A stretch of 64,000 bases of DNA from Pleodorina starrii (lineage: Eukaryota; Chlorophyta; Chlorophyceae; Chlamydomonadales; Volvocaceae). Where the stretch lies: NCBI GenBank assembly GCA_030267565.1, contig BRXU01000064.1, positions 124,001 through 188,000 on the forward strand, given 5' to 3'. The translations under genes were made by a program, and so were the position numbers. Position 1 is the first letter of the stretch. Every line of letters begins with the position of its first letter. This document shows positions 35,355-46,635 of the stretch, piece after piece. The notes under the pieces are model-generated. The model did no database searches and had not been told where the DNA came from. It saw nothing but the letters and a program-made list of their open reading frames with translations.

Positions 35355-38300
35355 GTGCAGTACCGGCCGGCGGGCCAGGACCTGTTCGTGAGCGCTGCGG
35401 CTGCTTTGGGTCTTCGTACCGGACTGCTGGGTCTCCAGGCGCTGGAGGGCTCCGAGGCCTTTGGGCTGCAGTCGCTGCAAGCCGATTGGCTGGTGCTGCT
35501 GCAAACAGGCCACGAACCCCTCGTGCTGCAGGTCTGAGGGGGGCGGGCGTGGCGGGGGGACGTGGCGGGCGGGTGTGGCGGGCGGGTGTGGCGGGCGGGC
35601 GGGTGAGAGGAAGGAAGGGCGCCCGCGGCCAGCAACCACGGCAGGGGGTTGAGTGCATGTGCACAGCAACATCTACGACCTGAAGCCTGGGCCCTTGGCT
35701 TTCGGCCCCACTGGCCTACAGAGATGGCCGACAACCGAAATCAACAAACTGTCGCCGCTAATTGCTTTGCTACTAGCCAGGTGCAATCTGGGTGCGGTCT
35801 CCATCCAGATCCGGCCGCCGCGCCCCTCTGCGCTGTGGCTGCCCTCCCCCTCCCCCTCCCCCACCCCCTCCCCGCTCAGGAGCTGTCCGTCAGCCCCGCG
35901 GGAGGGATCACACCCTGGGTCGACTCCCCGGGGGGATCGGAGTCCTGCAGGCCAGGGGGCCACTCTCCGGGCGGGAGCGGCGCCTTTGGCCGAGGAGCCG
36001 TCACCACCCCGGGCCAGCATGTGCTGTCATCACCATCGCCGCGCACATCGGCGCCGGGGGCTGCTGCCCGCCCCAGTGATTCCCACCAGGCCGCCTCTCT
36101 TGGAATGGATGCGCTCCCGAGCGGCGACTTGGAGGCTCGGCGGCTGCCCAGTCAGCAGCAGCAACAAGCAGGTGATGAGGGCCGTTCCACCATGACGACA
36201 GACGGCCGCCCGTCGGCCTCAGTCGCCGCTGCCGCCGCCATTGCCTCGAGCTGGTGAGTCACGCCGGAAGTGGGCAATTAGAACGGCCCGGGGCCGGAAG
36301 TGGGCGAACTGAGGTGCTGAAGTGTGCAGCCTGGTATGGTGGGTTGAAGCGGGCTTGCTGCTTAGCATTTGTGCTTTGGGCCGGGGCGCGTTTCGCCGCC
36401 GTTGGGTGCATCAGCGGGCAGGATCTGCCAGGAGCGAGAGCGATGGACGCAACAGGGGTTTGATGCCGAACAGACGAGCGAAGTTCCACTTTCTTTTTGC
36501 ATGGCTGTCCGCGACTGGGATCGAAATCGGGATCGGCAGTGCAGGGGACAGGTGAAGGCGCGCAGCGCACCCACCCACCCACCTACCCTAGATGGGACGG
36601 GCCCCTGGGCAGATCCTGGGCCATGCGGTAGCACGCACCAGCTTCGCCACTGCCCCTTAGGCTGCATCCCCTCGATACTTACACGGGCCGAACATATGGC
36701 TGCGTGCCCCGTGATCCATGTTGGACTCGAGCCTTCACTCGGTGTGCCTACGTGCGTTGCTGCTGCTGGACTGCCCGGTGCTGTCCCCGCCCGCCACAGG
36801 ATCCTCCGAGCCAGGGCGCGGAGTGGTCAAGAGGATGAGGGCCGGGGCAGCCCCAGGTCGCAGCACACGAGTACCTCCCTCCCCGGGGGTGAGCCGGCGG
36901 CCCCGTCAGCCCAGCAGGTGGGTCCTCCGGGGGCTAGGGCAGTGGGAGGGGCGGAGTTAGGGGAGCGGTTGTGCGAAGGGCTTGCGAGGTAGACGCGGCC
37001 GCAACAAGGTGCATCGTGGGATAGAAGAACCCCGGCATGGGCATGTGTCCGAGCGATTCAATACACACGCGGTTTTTATGCCCGGACACTTGTGTCTGGC
37101 CTTCTTAGAAGTTTGAGCAGGGGAAGCTCTTAGCCATGACGGCGGTAATAAGCGGCGGCTGGCGAGGTGGGGAGGTGGGGACCAGGACACAGCTTTTCGC
37201 AATACGCCACCTAGCTGGGCGAGTGGGGGAGCAAGGGACGGTGCAGGGCCCTCGGGACTCTCACAAGCAAGGCGCCAGCCAGCCAGCCAGCTGTAGCACG
37301 GTTCCGCTTGCCGCCTCAGCCCACCTCATCCACTGCCCCTGCACTGCCCGCTGCCCATCACCTCCACTCAGGGGAGGGGCCCGGCGGATAAGAGCCTGGC
37401 CTCCGCCGTACTGGATGACGGTACAACGTCGCCACAGCGCCCCGCCCTGGTGCCTCTGATGCAAAGGATTCGGGCAATGGCCCGGGGAGGGGGAGGCGGA
37501 GGGGGAGCCAGCGGTGGCTCACAAGACGGCTCCAGCCGACATGCGCCATCCCCGCTGTCATCTCCCCAGCCGCCGCAGCCGCCGCTGACGCCGTCGACGC
37601 AGCAGCATCCGCAGCCGCAGACCTCGGCTCCGGTCTACCGCTGCCCCGCCTTTCCCTTCCTTGACCAATCGATCCTGCAGAAAGTGGCGGCCGCCGCACA
37701 GCCACTTCAGCTCAAGGCGTCGCCCAGGGTTCTGCGTCCCGGACAAGCGGCTGCATGGCCGCTCGAGGGCGCTCCCGGCGAGTTGCCTCCTCAGCGGCGC
37801 AAGTCTTTGCTCGGGGGCGGCGGTGCCAGCAGCAGTAGCTGCAACGGCGGCGTCGTCGTCGGCGAGGCCTCCTCGGGTCTTGGTGCGGGTGCAGTGGCGG
37901 TCGGTCCCGGCAGCCCCCTCATCTCTCGGCCCCGGGGGGTGGCAGGGGACGCCCAAATCCCCCGGCGCGGGGATCTGCCTCCTCGGGAGCTGCAGCCACT
38001 GCTACTACGGGGACTGGTGCCGCCAAACATGCGCTGTGTAGCCTTTGCGGGGAGCGCGGGGGGTGCGGATCCAGGCCCAGGCCCGGCGCTGGGGCTGGGG
38101 CTGGGGCTGGGGCTGGGGCTGGGTTTGGAGCGCGGAGAAGATTTCGGCGGTGGGTCCAGCAGCAGCAGGGGCCTGACCAAAGTCAACAGCAATCTCAGCA
38201 GCGGGAACCACGGCGCTGGCCTTGGCAGCGCTGGGTATGCTGGGGCCTGGGGCACCGCGGGCGCGACCGATCGCGACGGTGGCGACCGCAGCAGTGCTCT

Positions 38301-41300
38301 GGGGCACGGGCCTGAGACCTTGAAGCGGCTGCTCACGATCCAGGGACAATGGCTGGGGCTCATTATTTCGGGCCGCCTGACACTCTCACCTGTTGCCCTG
38401 GACTCCCTGGCCATGACGGCTGCTGCTTCAGCCCGTCCTGCCGCTCCAGCGGCCCCAGCATCGCTGGGTTCCGGAGCCCAGCCGCAAGGCAGCGGCCCGG
38501 ACACCGCCGCCGCTTCTGCCTCTGATGCTACGCCGGTGGCTCCGGATCCCAACGGCGCACCGCTGGGTGACAGGTACGGACGGGCGCTAGGATGCGTGGC
38601 TTTTGGACCAGAGGCCCAAGAGCCCAGACGGGACCCTGTACATGAGTACGGCTAACCTCACCCCAGGGGAGGGGACAGGAGGCGGTAGATGTGGCAACGC
38701 CTCCGCTCCGCTGTTGCATGCAGAGGTACTTGTCCGCCCTGTGTAGATAGGGGTAGGGAAGGCACTGCTCGGTGTGCGCGCTTTGGTTGGGCGCGGAGGA
38801 CAATTTCAGCGTGCCGCACGATTGGCTTTCTACTGGCTTTCCACAGGACGCGCGCGCGAATGACCGGCTGGCTGTCACGCATTCGGGCCAAAGGCCATTC
38901 AGCGGGCGGTGCGGGCGCGGAGGGCGAAGGTGGAGGGGAGGATCAGGACACAGGCGATCCCGTTGGCAAGGGGAAAAAGCAGCAGGGGCGGCTCCACCCG
39001 GACATCACCTCCCAGCAGCAGCAGCAGCTGTGTGTTCCTCAGGCGCTGGAGCCGTGGAGCTCCACGGGGGAGCAGCAGCAGCAGCAGCAGCAGCAGCGGC
39101 TGCTGGAGGACATTCAGCGGGTGCTGGCGCTTGCTGCTGCCTCGGGTGACCAGCTGCCTCAGCCGCAGCAGGTGGGTGCGGCGGGTCCTCGCTCGGCGCA
39201 GCGAGCGCGTGTTGTTTTATTTGCGCGTGATTCCGGCTCCACAGCACAGTGGCGCCCGCTTAACCTGAGCCCCTTCCCTTTCCCAAACCTGCCATCCCAT
39301 TTGCCAGGAGCCCACTCGCTGCAGCCCGCAGCCCTCACACCAGCCCTCGCCCCCACCTGCCAGCCGCCCCGCAAGCCCCCTGCTGCGCAAACAGCAGAGC
39401 CTGGCCCGGATCCGGCCAGCAAGCTCACTTGGCGGCGGCACCGCACCGCCACCCGCGGTGGGGCCCAAGCCCGCAATTTCCGATTCCGGCGAGCTGGCTT
39501 CCCGCACCGGTATCCCCCCACCAGCCCGCACCAGCAGCAGCCCCCTCCACGGGGCGGCGCCGCCTGAGCTCACTGCGGACCTCGCGGGGTGCGCGACTCC
39601 AGCACAGGTGTCCTTTGCACTGCAACCGGACACTGGGGCACCGACCGCAGTCTCGTCCATGTCCGACACTACAGCCGCTTCTGGGGAACATGCTGCCACT
39701 GCAGCTGCCACAGCAGCTGCCGCTGTGGCTGCGGCTGCCGGTGCACCATCGCAGCTGGCAACGGCAATCGCACCGCCGTTCGCGCTAAAGGGATGTGACG
39801 GCTGGCAAACGGCAATGGCGCACAGAGGAATGGCGTCGCTGGTGGGGGAGATAGAGGAGGACGAGCAGGAGGACGATCAGGAGGACGAGCAAGAGGACGA
39901 TCAGGAGGACGATCAGGAGGACGAGGAGAGCGAGGAGCAGGAGGCCGACGTGGAGGAGGAGGAGGAGGATCAGTCGGTGGACGAGGCGGGGGCGGTGCGC
40001 CTGGTCCGGCTGCTTCTGAAGGTGGCCTCAAATCCGGTGGATGCCAACAGTGTCAATGTGGCGGAGCGCGCGGTGGCGGAGGCGGTCCGCTTCCGTCGGC
40101 AGCATTTCGAAGCGGACGCCCGGCTGCGTATGCAGGTCCTGCTGCAGGCCTATGCGCGCGTGCAGATGCTGCTGGATCTGGGGTTGCTTGATGAGGACAC
40201 CGACTGGGAGCCGCCGCCGCGCGACCCGCAGCAGCAGCAAGCTCCGCTCCGCGCGACGCGCTCCCCCCGATCCAGATCCAAACCAGGATCCAGACCGAGC
40301 CCTTCTGACGGCGCCGCACGAACGGCGCGTCGCAAGGGTGGCAAGAAGAAGGCATCGGCGGGCGGGAACAGCAAGTCAGGGCAAACTGGCACGCTGTCGA
40401 TGACAGCGGCCGCTCCCGCACATCCTCCAACAGCTGCCGCACCTGGGGCATGCGCACCCGCATCACAGACAGCGGCAACGGCAGCAGCAGCGGCATCCGA
40501 GGGCCCCCTTGAGGACGGCATCTCGGCCGGCCTGGCGCATGGGGAGAAGAAACAGCCGCGGCAGCAGCAGCAACAGCAGCAGACACCCGGGCATGTGGGA
40601 ACCGCCCCAGGCATGGTGTGGGGGCAGGCGGGGGAGGCTGCAGTGCAATCCGCCCGCGATGGCGAGTTAGCGGTGGTCAACACTGGCAACCTGTCTGGGC
40701 CCAGCTGCTACATCAACGGTACTATCTGGGAGGAGAGCACCGGTGACGTGTCCGAGTCGAGCGAGGCTGCGGAGAGGGCGCCTGAGGGCGACGAGGGCGG
40801 CAATGGTGGAGAGAGGAGCGACAGCAGCAAGGATGGAATTAACGGAAATAATGGCGATCCCCGTCATGTGGAAGAGGATGCGGAAGAGGCGGCGGGGAGC
40901 GGAGATCTGGCTGCCCAGGGCAGCACCCGCGGCCGCCACGCCAGCTGCACTTTCGGTGACGGTGCCTCTCTGGACGACGCTGGCTGCAGCGTCAACTACA
41001 CGGCGGTGGCGGCGGTACTGGCTTTCTCGCAAGCCTTGCGTGGAGAGGAGGGCGGCCCGTCCCACCAATCCGGCCCGGTGGCGGGCGGCGGCGGCGGACC
41101 GCTGGAGGGGTCTACCCGGCACCACCTGCGCACCAGCGCAAGCCTTTCCCATCAGCCTACACTGCCCCAGGATCAGGATCAGGATCAGGATCAGCAGCAA
41201 CAGGAGGGCATGCAAGCAACGGCCAATCGCCAACGGGCGGCCTATGGCAGCAGCCTCAGCCTCAGCCCCGGCTCGCTAGCCGACGAAGTCCCCCACCCCC

Positions 41301-43950
41301 CGTCCGCCTTCTGCGTCTCCACGCGGCTGGACTCCCCCGTCATCACGTCTTCGCAGCTGGCGGGAAGCTCCGCTGCCAGCTATGCGACGCATGAATCAGC
41401 GCGCATGAGCGTGCACGCCTTCCCAGCGCCGCAGGCCAGCTGCCCAGCACCCCTGCTCAAGGTCGCATCCAGTAACTCTAACTGCCACCACCGCCTGCGG
41501 GCTCAGGCATCGGCGGAGACGCCCGTCGCAGCCACAGGCCAAGCCGCAATGGACCCCCCTGTCGCTGGCCGCCGAGGTCGCCGCCGGGAGGGTCCGCCCC
41601 CGGGCTCGTCTGGCCCATCACCCCTCCCGTCTCAATCATCTGCGGTGCTGCCGCCGGTTCGGACAATCAGCCGATCCGTGGCCCTGACGAGGTCGGGCAG
41701 TACGGCGCCCTTTGGAAAGGAGGCAGGCGGTACAACGGCTTCCGCCGGCCTGCTGAGCGGCAGAGTAAGCCGCAACAGCGTCGGTGTGGGCATCGTCGCC
41801 GGCGGTGGCGACGTGAGGTGTGGCCTGCGCGCCGCACCGCCGCAGGTCAGCGTCAATTATGATGACAACGATGGTGACTGCGATCGCGACCACAACCACA
41901 GCGAGAGGCAGCCAGCGGTGGGAGAGGAAAGGGAGGGAGAGGGGGACCCGGGGGAGGAGGGCCCGGCGCAAGAGCTGCAAGCTGCCGGCGGGTCGACGGC
42001 AGGTGGGGGCGGGGCCGGTGAGGACGGTTCCCCCTCCGGCGACCTGGCGCCCAATCGGCGCACCGCCCTGGACCGATACGCGGCCCTCACTGCCACCAGC
42101 GCCGCCTGGAAGTATACGGCAATGTACGACAAACACGATGCGATGATGCTGGCGCGAATGGCGTCCCCGCGCAACCCGGGCGCTACCACCGGACCCTCGG
42201 GTGGTGAAGGAGGGCGCAGGCCAGGAGGGCCGTCACCGAAGGGAGCAGCCGCGGCAGCGGCCGGCGCCGTTGCTTCGACCGCTGCCGCCGCCGACGGCGG
42301 CTTTCCGACGTCGGCCAGCGTCGGCGCGGGCGGGTACGACGAGTCAGGCGGAGACAGCACCGCACTGCCCGACAGTCTGCGGCTCTCCTCCAAGCGCCAC
42401 GGCCAGACGCTAATGTCGTTCACCGCTGGACACCGGTCTGCTACCGGAGCCCTGGACGACGGCTCCAGGGGACGCAGCGCGCTCGGCCTCGTGGCGCCGG
42501 TAGTCACCACGGAAGCGGAGCCGGAGCCGGAGCCGGACGACACCCATCAGCCTGAACCAGGCGCTGGCGTTGGCGGCTTTGCTTGCGGCGCCAACGGCCC
42601 CCTAGGTGCTTCGGACAGCCCCTCCCTCCTCTGCCGCGCAACCTCCGAGTCGGAATCCCTCAGACAGCGGACCGCCTCTAAGGCGCGGATGCCCGCCTTG
42701 AACCATTCCGGCAGGCTGGGGCCCGGTGACGGCAGGTCGGCTGTGGTGGCCGCTGCGGCCAGTCGGGCCTCGCTGCTGAGCCGAGACGTGGCACTGTCCG
42801 GCACCGGCAGCGGCTTCAGCAGCGCCACAAGCATGGCAGCGAGTCTGGGAGCAGGGTTGGGTGGTGGCGGTGAGGGCTCCGCCACCCTGGCCTCTTTCAC
42901 GATGGAGAGCATCATGGAGGGCCCACTGAGTGACGGACCCCTCGCGAGCCTGGACTCACGCATGGCCTGGGACGACGCGCTCAAGGTGAGGACCGGGTTC
43001 GTTGACGATGACATCGCCTTCGTCCCATCGCTTGCGGTATCCGTTTTATGATGCACTCACCGGTACCCGCTCACCATGGGGCACCAGCTGGGCCGGGGCC
43101 GGGGCTGAGGCTGGGGTCGGCGGGGAGCTTACTTCCGGAGTGGTGACACGGCATAAGTGACCGGGATGCAGCAGGAGAGAGTCTGCACCAAGAGGCATAG
43201 AATCCCTGGCCTATCAGGGACATCCGCACGCACGGGATTGGACGTCATGAAGGTTTTGCAAGGGCGCATGCTGGAGGTGATCACAACCATGTCAGTTGGC
43301 CACGCTGGAAACGCCGCCGTCCGGGGGATGCATGGTGTACCCAGGGGCCGGCGGGTGCCCTCCTCATCTTCGGAAGCGGCTGGGATCCCTGCGCCGGGGA
43401 GGGAAGGGAGGCGCGCGATCGGCTAGGGTGGGGCACAGCGATGTGCAGCGCGGTGCCAGGGAGCTTCAGTGCCGCCGTGCAGGTGCGCAATCCGCACCTC
43501 TCCAGCCCCATGGTCATGGCATGCGAGATGCGACCTCACCGCAGACACGCTCTCCGGCAGCACTCACAACTTCCCACCTGGCGCATAACAGTATGTCATC
43601 TCCACCCACCGGCCCCTTACTCCCTTGGCGACGCTGCGCCGCAGTCTCTTCGTTGGCAGGCGATCCACGGCGGCCTGGTCGGAGGAGCCAGTCGGGGTCT
43701 GCAGCGGGCCCAGCACGTCGACCGGCGGGGCATGGAGTCCCGGACGGGTGGTGGCATAGACCTGTTCCGGGGCCGGAAGGGCTCCAAGGGCTCGACGGCG
43801 CGACGCAACGCGGCTGCAGCCGCTGCTGTGGCTGCCGCGTCCAGCGGTGTGGCGGCAACGCCGACCGGGTTGCCCAAGCTTATGTCGGTCCTGAGGAACC
43901 GCAGCAGCAGGCTGTTCGCAGGCACGTGCTGCGGCGACATGCCCTCGTGA
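35355..43950 (+). CDS. Giant low-complexity protein 2 (5' end unresolved)
   Basis: Exons 35355-35531, 35880-36253, 36800-36917, 37372-38573, 38847-39171, 39308-42985 and 43660-43950 chain with matching phases (0,2,0,2,0,0), giving about 2054 visible residues. The first exon reads QDLFVSAAAALGLRTGLLGL. Exon 37372 holds ETLKRLLTIQGQWLGLII and an in-frame (Gly-Leu)n run at 38086-38127. Exon 38847 starts MTGWLSRIRAK and has a Gln run. Exon 39308 has LLRKQQSLARIR, an acidic Glu/Asp/Gln tract (39850-39970), a helical stretch RLVRLLLKVASNPVDANSVN, a (Asp-Gln)4 repeat at 41169-41192, and the motif TAMYDKHDAMMLARM at about 42110-42160. The last exon codes LPKLMSVLRNRSSRLFAG and can stop at 43948-43950. 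No enzymatic domain was recognised. The protein may continue into the block at 44342-45849, since that block begins with a splice acceptor. Paralogous to the minus-strand gene at 3624. Confidence 0.68.
42065..42160 (+). other. 32-residue conserved motif in giant protein 2
   Basis: This encodes the segment ALDRYAALTATSAAWKYT through AMYDKHDAMMLARM. It aligns without gaps to 9199-9294 (minus), with 16 identical residues out of 32. The surrounding sequence does not align. Confidence 0.65.
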
Positions 43951-44341
43951 TCCAGGGATGGCTCCTGGGTGCCGTGCATTGCTCTGCCCGTCCACTTGGG
44001 TTGGTCCTTCGGCAGCGCAGTATGTAGTCCGCCGGCTTGCATTGCTGCATGTTTGGCCCTGCCAGACAACAAGCAACCAAGCATGCACCCGACTGCACAT
44101 GTCACGCACGGGCGTCCTAGACCCTAGACCGTCCCGCCGCCACCCACCTTTCGCCACACTGACACAGCCATTGGTTGTTGCTCAGCAATGTGATGCGGCA
44201 GGCAATGTGACGTGACAGCCGGGGCCCCCACAGTGAAACAGCTGCTACGTCTCCTCGGTCCCCCCTGTTCCCAACCCTAAGCCCCTTACCCTTCACCCCT
44301 CCCTCTTTCCCGACCCACGCCCTCCACCTCCTGACTTGCAG

Positions 44342-45849
44342 GTAGCGCCAGCTCAGCCCTCCCGGGAGCGATGTCCCTCCAGGCAGCCGATTTGTCTGCC
44401 TGGTCTGTCTCGGGTTTGCGGAGTGTGGCCTCGGCGCAGAGCGGCGGATCCAGAAGTGACTTATCACTGTCGCTCCCCCCACAGGCTCAGGCGTACAGGC
44501 AGGTGCAGGCTCAGGCGCACAGCCAGCGTGCCTTGCAGTCGAATTCGCAGGATGAGCGTGCGAGCAGCACAACAGGCGTGCCGCACTCTGAGCCCGAAGC
44601 CAAAGACCTGCCCAACGGCCGGGCCACTGGAGGGGCGCTCGGCCTGCCAAGGTCGACTGCTGCTGCTAAGGATGCATCGCCAGGCACCTCGACGCCGCGG
44701 TCAACATCCCTGGCCGTCAGTAAGTCGACGCCGTCACGGTTCATCAACCTCATGTTCTCGCGTGAGAGCCGCGACGAGAGCAGCGGCGGCAGCGGGCGAA
44801 CAGTGCCGCTGCTACCCCCGCAGCAGCAGTGTCAAGTGCAGGTTGAGGCAGCGACGTCAGGCGGCCAGCCTCCACGAGAAGCACTTGAAGATTGCGACGA
44901 GCACGGCTCTGTGCAGGGGTCACAACCCAAGGGATCCACGGCCTCTGCCTTCGCCATCACAGTCGTCACGGCGCCCGCGAATCAGCTCAGGTCTGGTGCA
45001 GCGGCCACAGCCGACACCGTTGGCGGCAGCTCCGAAGCTCATGCCTGTGAGCCCACGAGCTACGGCGGAAAGGGGACCGGCGCAGGAGCGATCACCTCAT
45101 CCAGCGGACTTTCGGAGTACTGCCGGACGGCAGAAGGCGCTGGAAGGTCAACCGTGGCCGTCATCACAACGCCCGGGCGCCCGGACCCCAGCTGCCCACC
45201 GGCCCTGCCGGAGGAGGATGACGCGTGTCTAGCTCCTGGCGGCGCCTCCACGGCTCCTAATGCGGCTTGCTGCCTTTCAGAGGCCCGCTCGGAGCAGCAT
45301 CCCATCACGACGATCAATATCGCCCCCGCCTTTGGTGAAACCGCCGACTGCTGCCGTAACGGCGCCGACACACCGCTGGGCCCCACGACCGCTGCTGCGG
45401 CCCCCGTGTCGGAGATGCGCAAGCACTGGCGCAGCCGAGTGAGGAGCGCCCTAGAGCGGCTGCGGTACTCGCTGCGCCGTTCGGAGCGCATCGGCGTGCT
45501 GCCGGCGCAGCTGCCGTCAGCCCGGTCAGCGGACGAACCCACGGGTCGCAGCGGCCCGCCACCGGTGCGATCCTTGTCGCACACCCTGGGACAACGGCGG
45601 GCCAGCAGCCGCGCGAGCTTGTTCGGATCGTTGCAGGCGGTTGTTTCAATGCGGAGGAAAGGGCGGCACTCGTTCGACGCGACTGGGAATGGCTCCGGCC
45701 GGGATGTCAGCGTCGTGAGCTCGGGTGGCGGTGCACTGGCCGGCGCACGGACGCTGTCTCGCATGCCAACTCTTATGAAGCAGCAGTGGGCGCCGTTGGC
45801 AGATTCAATTTTCCGGGGTGGTGGGAGACCCAATGGACCGGGGATGTAG
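44342..45849 (+). CDS. C-terminal block of giant protein 2, or a separate gene
   Basis: An open frame of 502 codons runs from the acceptor ctgacttgcag (ending 44341) to the stop at 45847-45849. With the acceptor used, two bases (GT) complete a phase-1 codon, then SASSALPGAMSLQAADLSAW follows; alternatively the ATG at 44371 starts a separate protein of 492 aa. Content: Ser/Ala/Thr-rich sequence with STPSRFINLMFSRESRDE, a basic amphipathic helix HWRSRVRSALERLRYSLRRS (about 45425-45485), RRASSRASLFGSLQAVVSMR and SRMPTLMKQQWAPLADSIF near the end. The basic helix resembles LRRWLRSTVDKVLNFKGRKR in the minus-strand giant protein, which favours one long gene. A phase-1 donor linking it to exon 43660 was not identified with certainty, and the upstream in-frame stop at 43948 is the argument against. 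Confidence 0.6.
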
Positions 45850-45918
45850 GGCAGGAGGTGGTTGGCTGGGCGACCGACATGGACCTGCGCCTTGATATGT
45901 GCACACCGCCTTGGTACG

Positions 45919-45923
45919 TGTAA
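45919..45923 (+). terminator. Polyadenylation signal TGTAA, plus-strand giant gene
   Basis: TGTAA lies 70 nt after the stop at 45849. No TGTAA was seen between 43950 and 44342, which supports transcription continuing through the last block. Confidence 0.6.
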
Positions 45924-46159
45924 AACCAAGTCATGCATATATTCAGGGCTTAGGGTGTTAGGGTTTTCATACTCCACAAGCCCTGTACGGGCGAGGTACG
46001 ACGCGTATAGCGGTCGTCGAGCGACCCTGTGTATCACCGAAAAGGACAACAACGGCAGCAACCCTGAGTACGATAGCTTGGGCCGCCAGCGACTGGGATG
46101 TAACAAGTGAACATTCGCCAAACATGGCGTGACATGAGAATCTGCCCAATTGCTTAATT

Positions 46160-46164
46160 TTACA
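46160..46164 (-). terminator. Putative polyadenylation signal, ADHE copy A
   Basis: TTACA on the plus strand is TGTAA for the minus-strand gene. It is the first such pentamer seen after the stop at 46636-46638. Confidence 0.4.
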
Positions 46165-46635
46165 TTAACGCTCATCTTCGAGGCGCACGCACATTTCCCA
46201 ACGTAGCTTCTTGACGGTTGTCTTCAATACTCCCGTCGGCGGGCACACCAAGCCCGAAGCATGCTACCCCCTTCTACACTCGCACGCACTCGCGTAAAGG
46301 CGAGCAATTTACTAACCCTTACGCAGCAGTACTTCGGAAAAAATGAAAATACACTTAAGACATCACATCTTCCCGCAGGCGCCGTTCGTAGTAAGGGAAC
46401 CGTGATCCCCGCAGTCCATGGTGCTAGTGGAGGGTGGACAGACTTTGGCGGCGTGCAAGCTCGCCAGGGCAGCACCAGCGCCAGAACGGCAACCCCAGAG
46501 TGCAAGTAATTCTTCACGTCCTCTCGACTGTGTCGACATATGACGATGCATATATGTAACAAACGCTTGCTTAAACCGTTCTGCGAGCGAACCCTCGTGT
46601 AACATCACTGCATGTAGGCCTCTCCCACCACGGCC

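Larger units (their letters stand above)
45850..46635. other. Convergent 3' ends of giant gene 2 and ADHE copy A
   Basis: 786 bp between stop codons of two convergent genes. It contains TGTAA (45919, plus) and TTACA (46160-46164, a TGTAA on the minus strand, 472 nt past the ADHE stop). A telomere-like TTAGGGTGTTAGGGTTTT is at 45950-45967. Otherwise AT-richer non-coding DNA. Confidence 0.5.
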
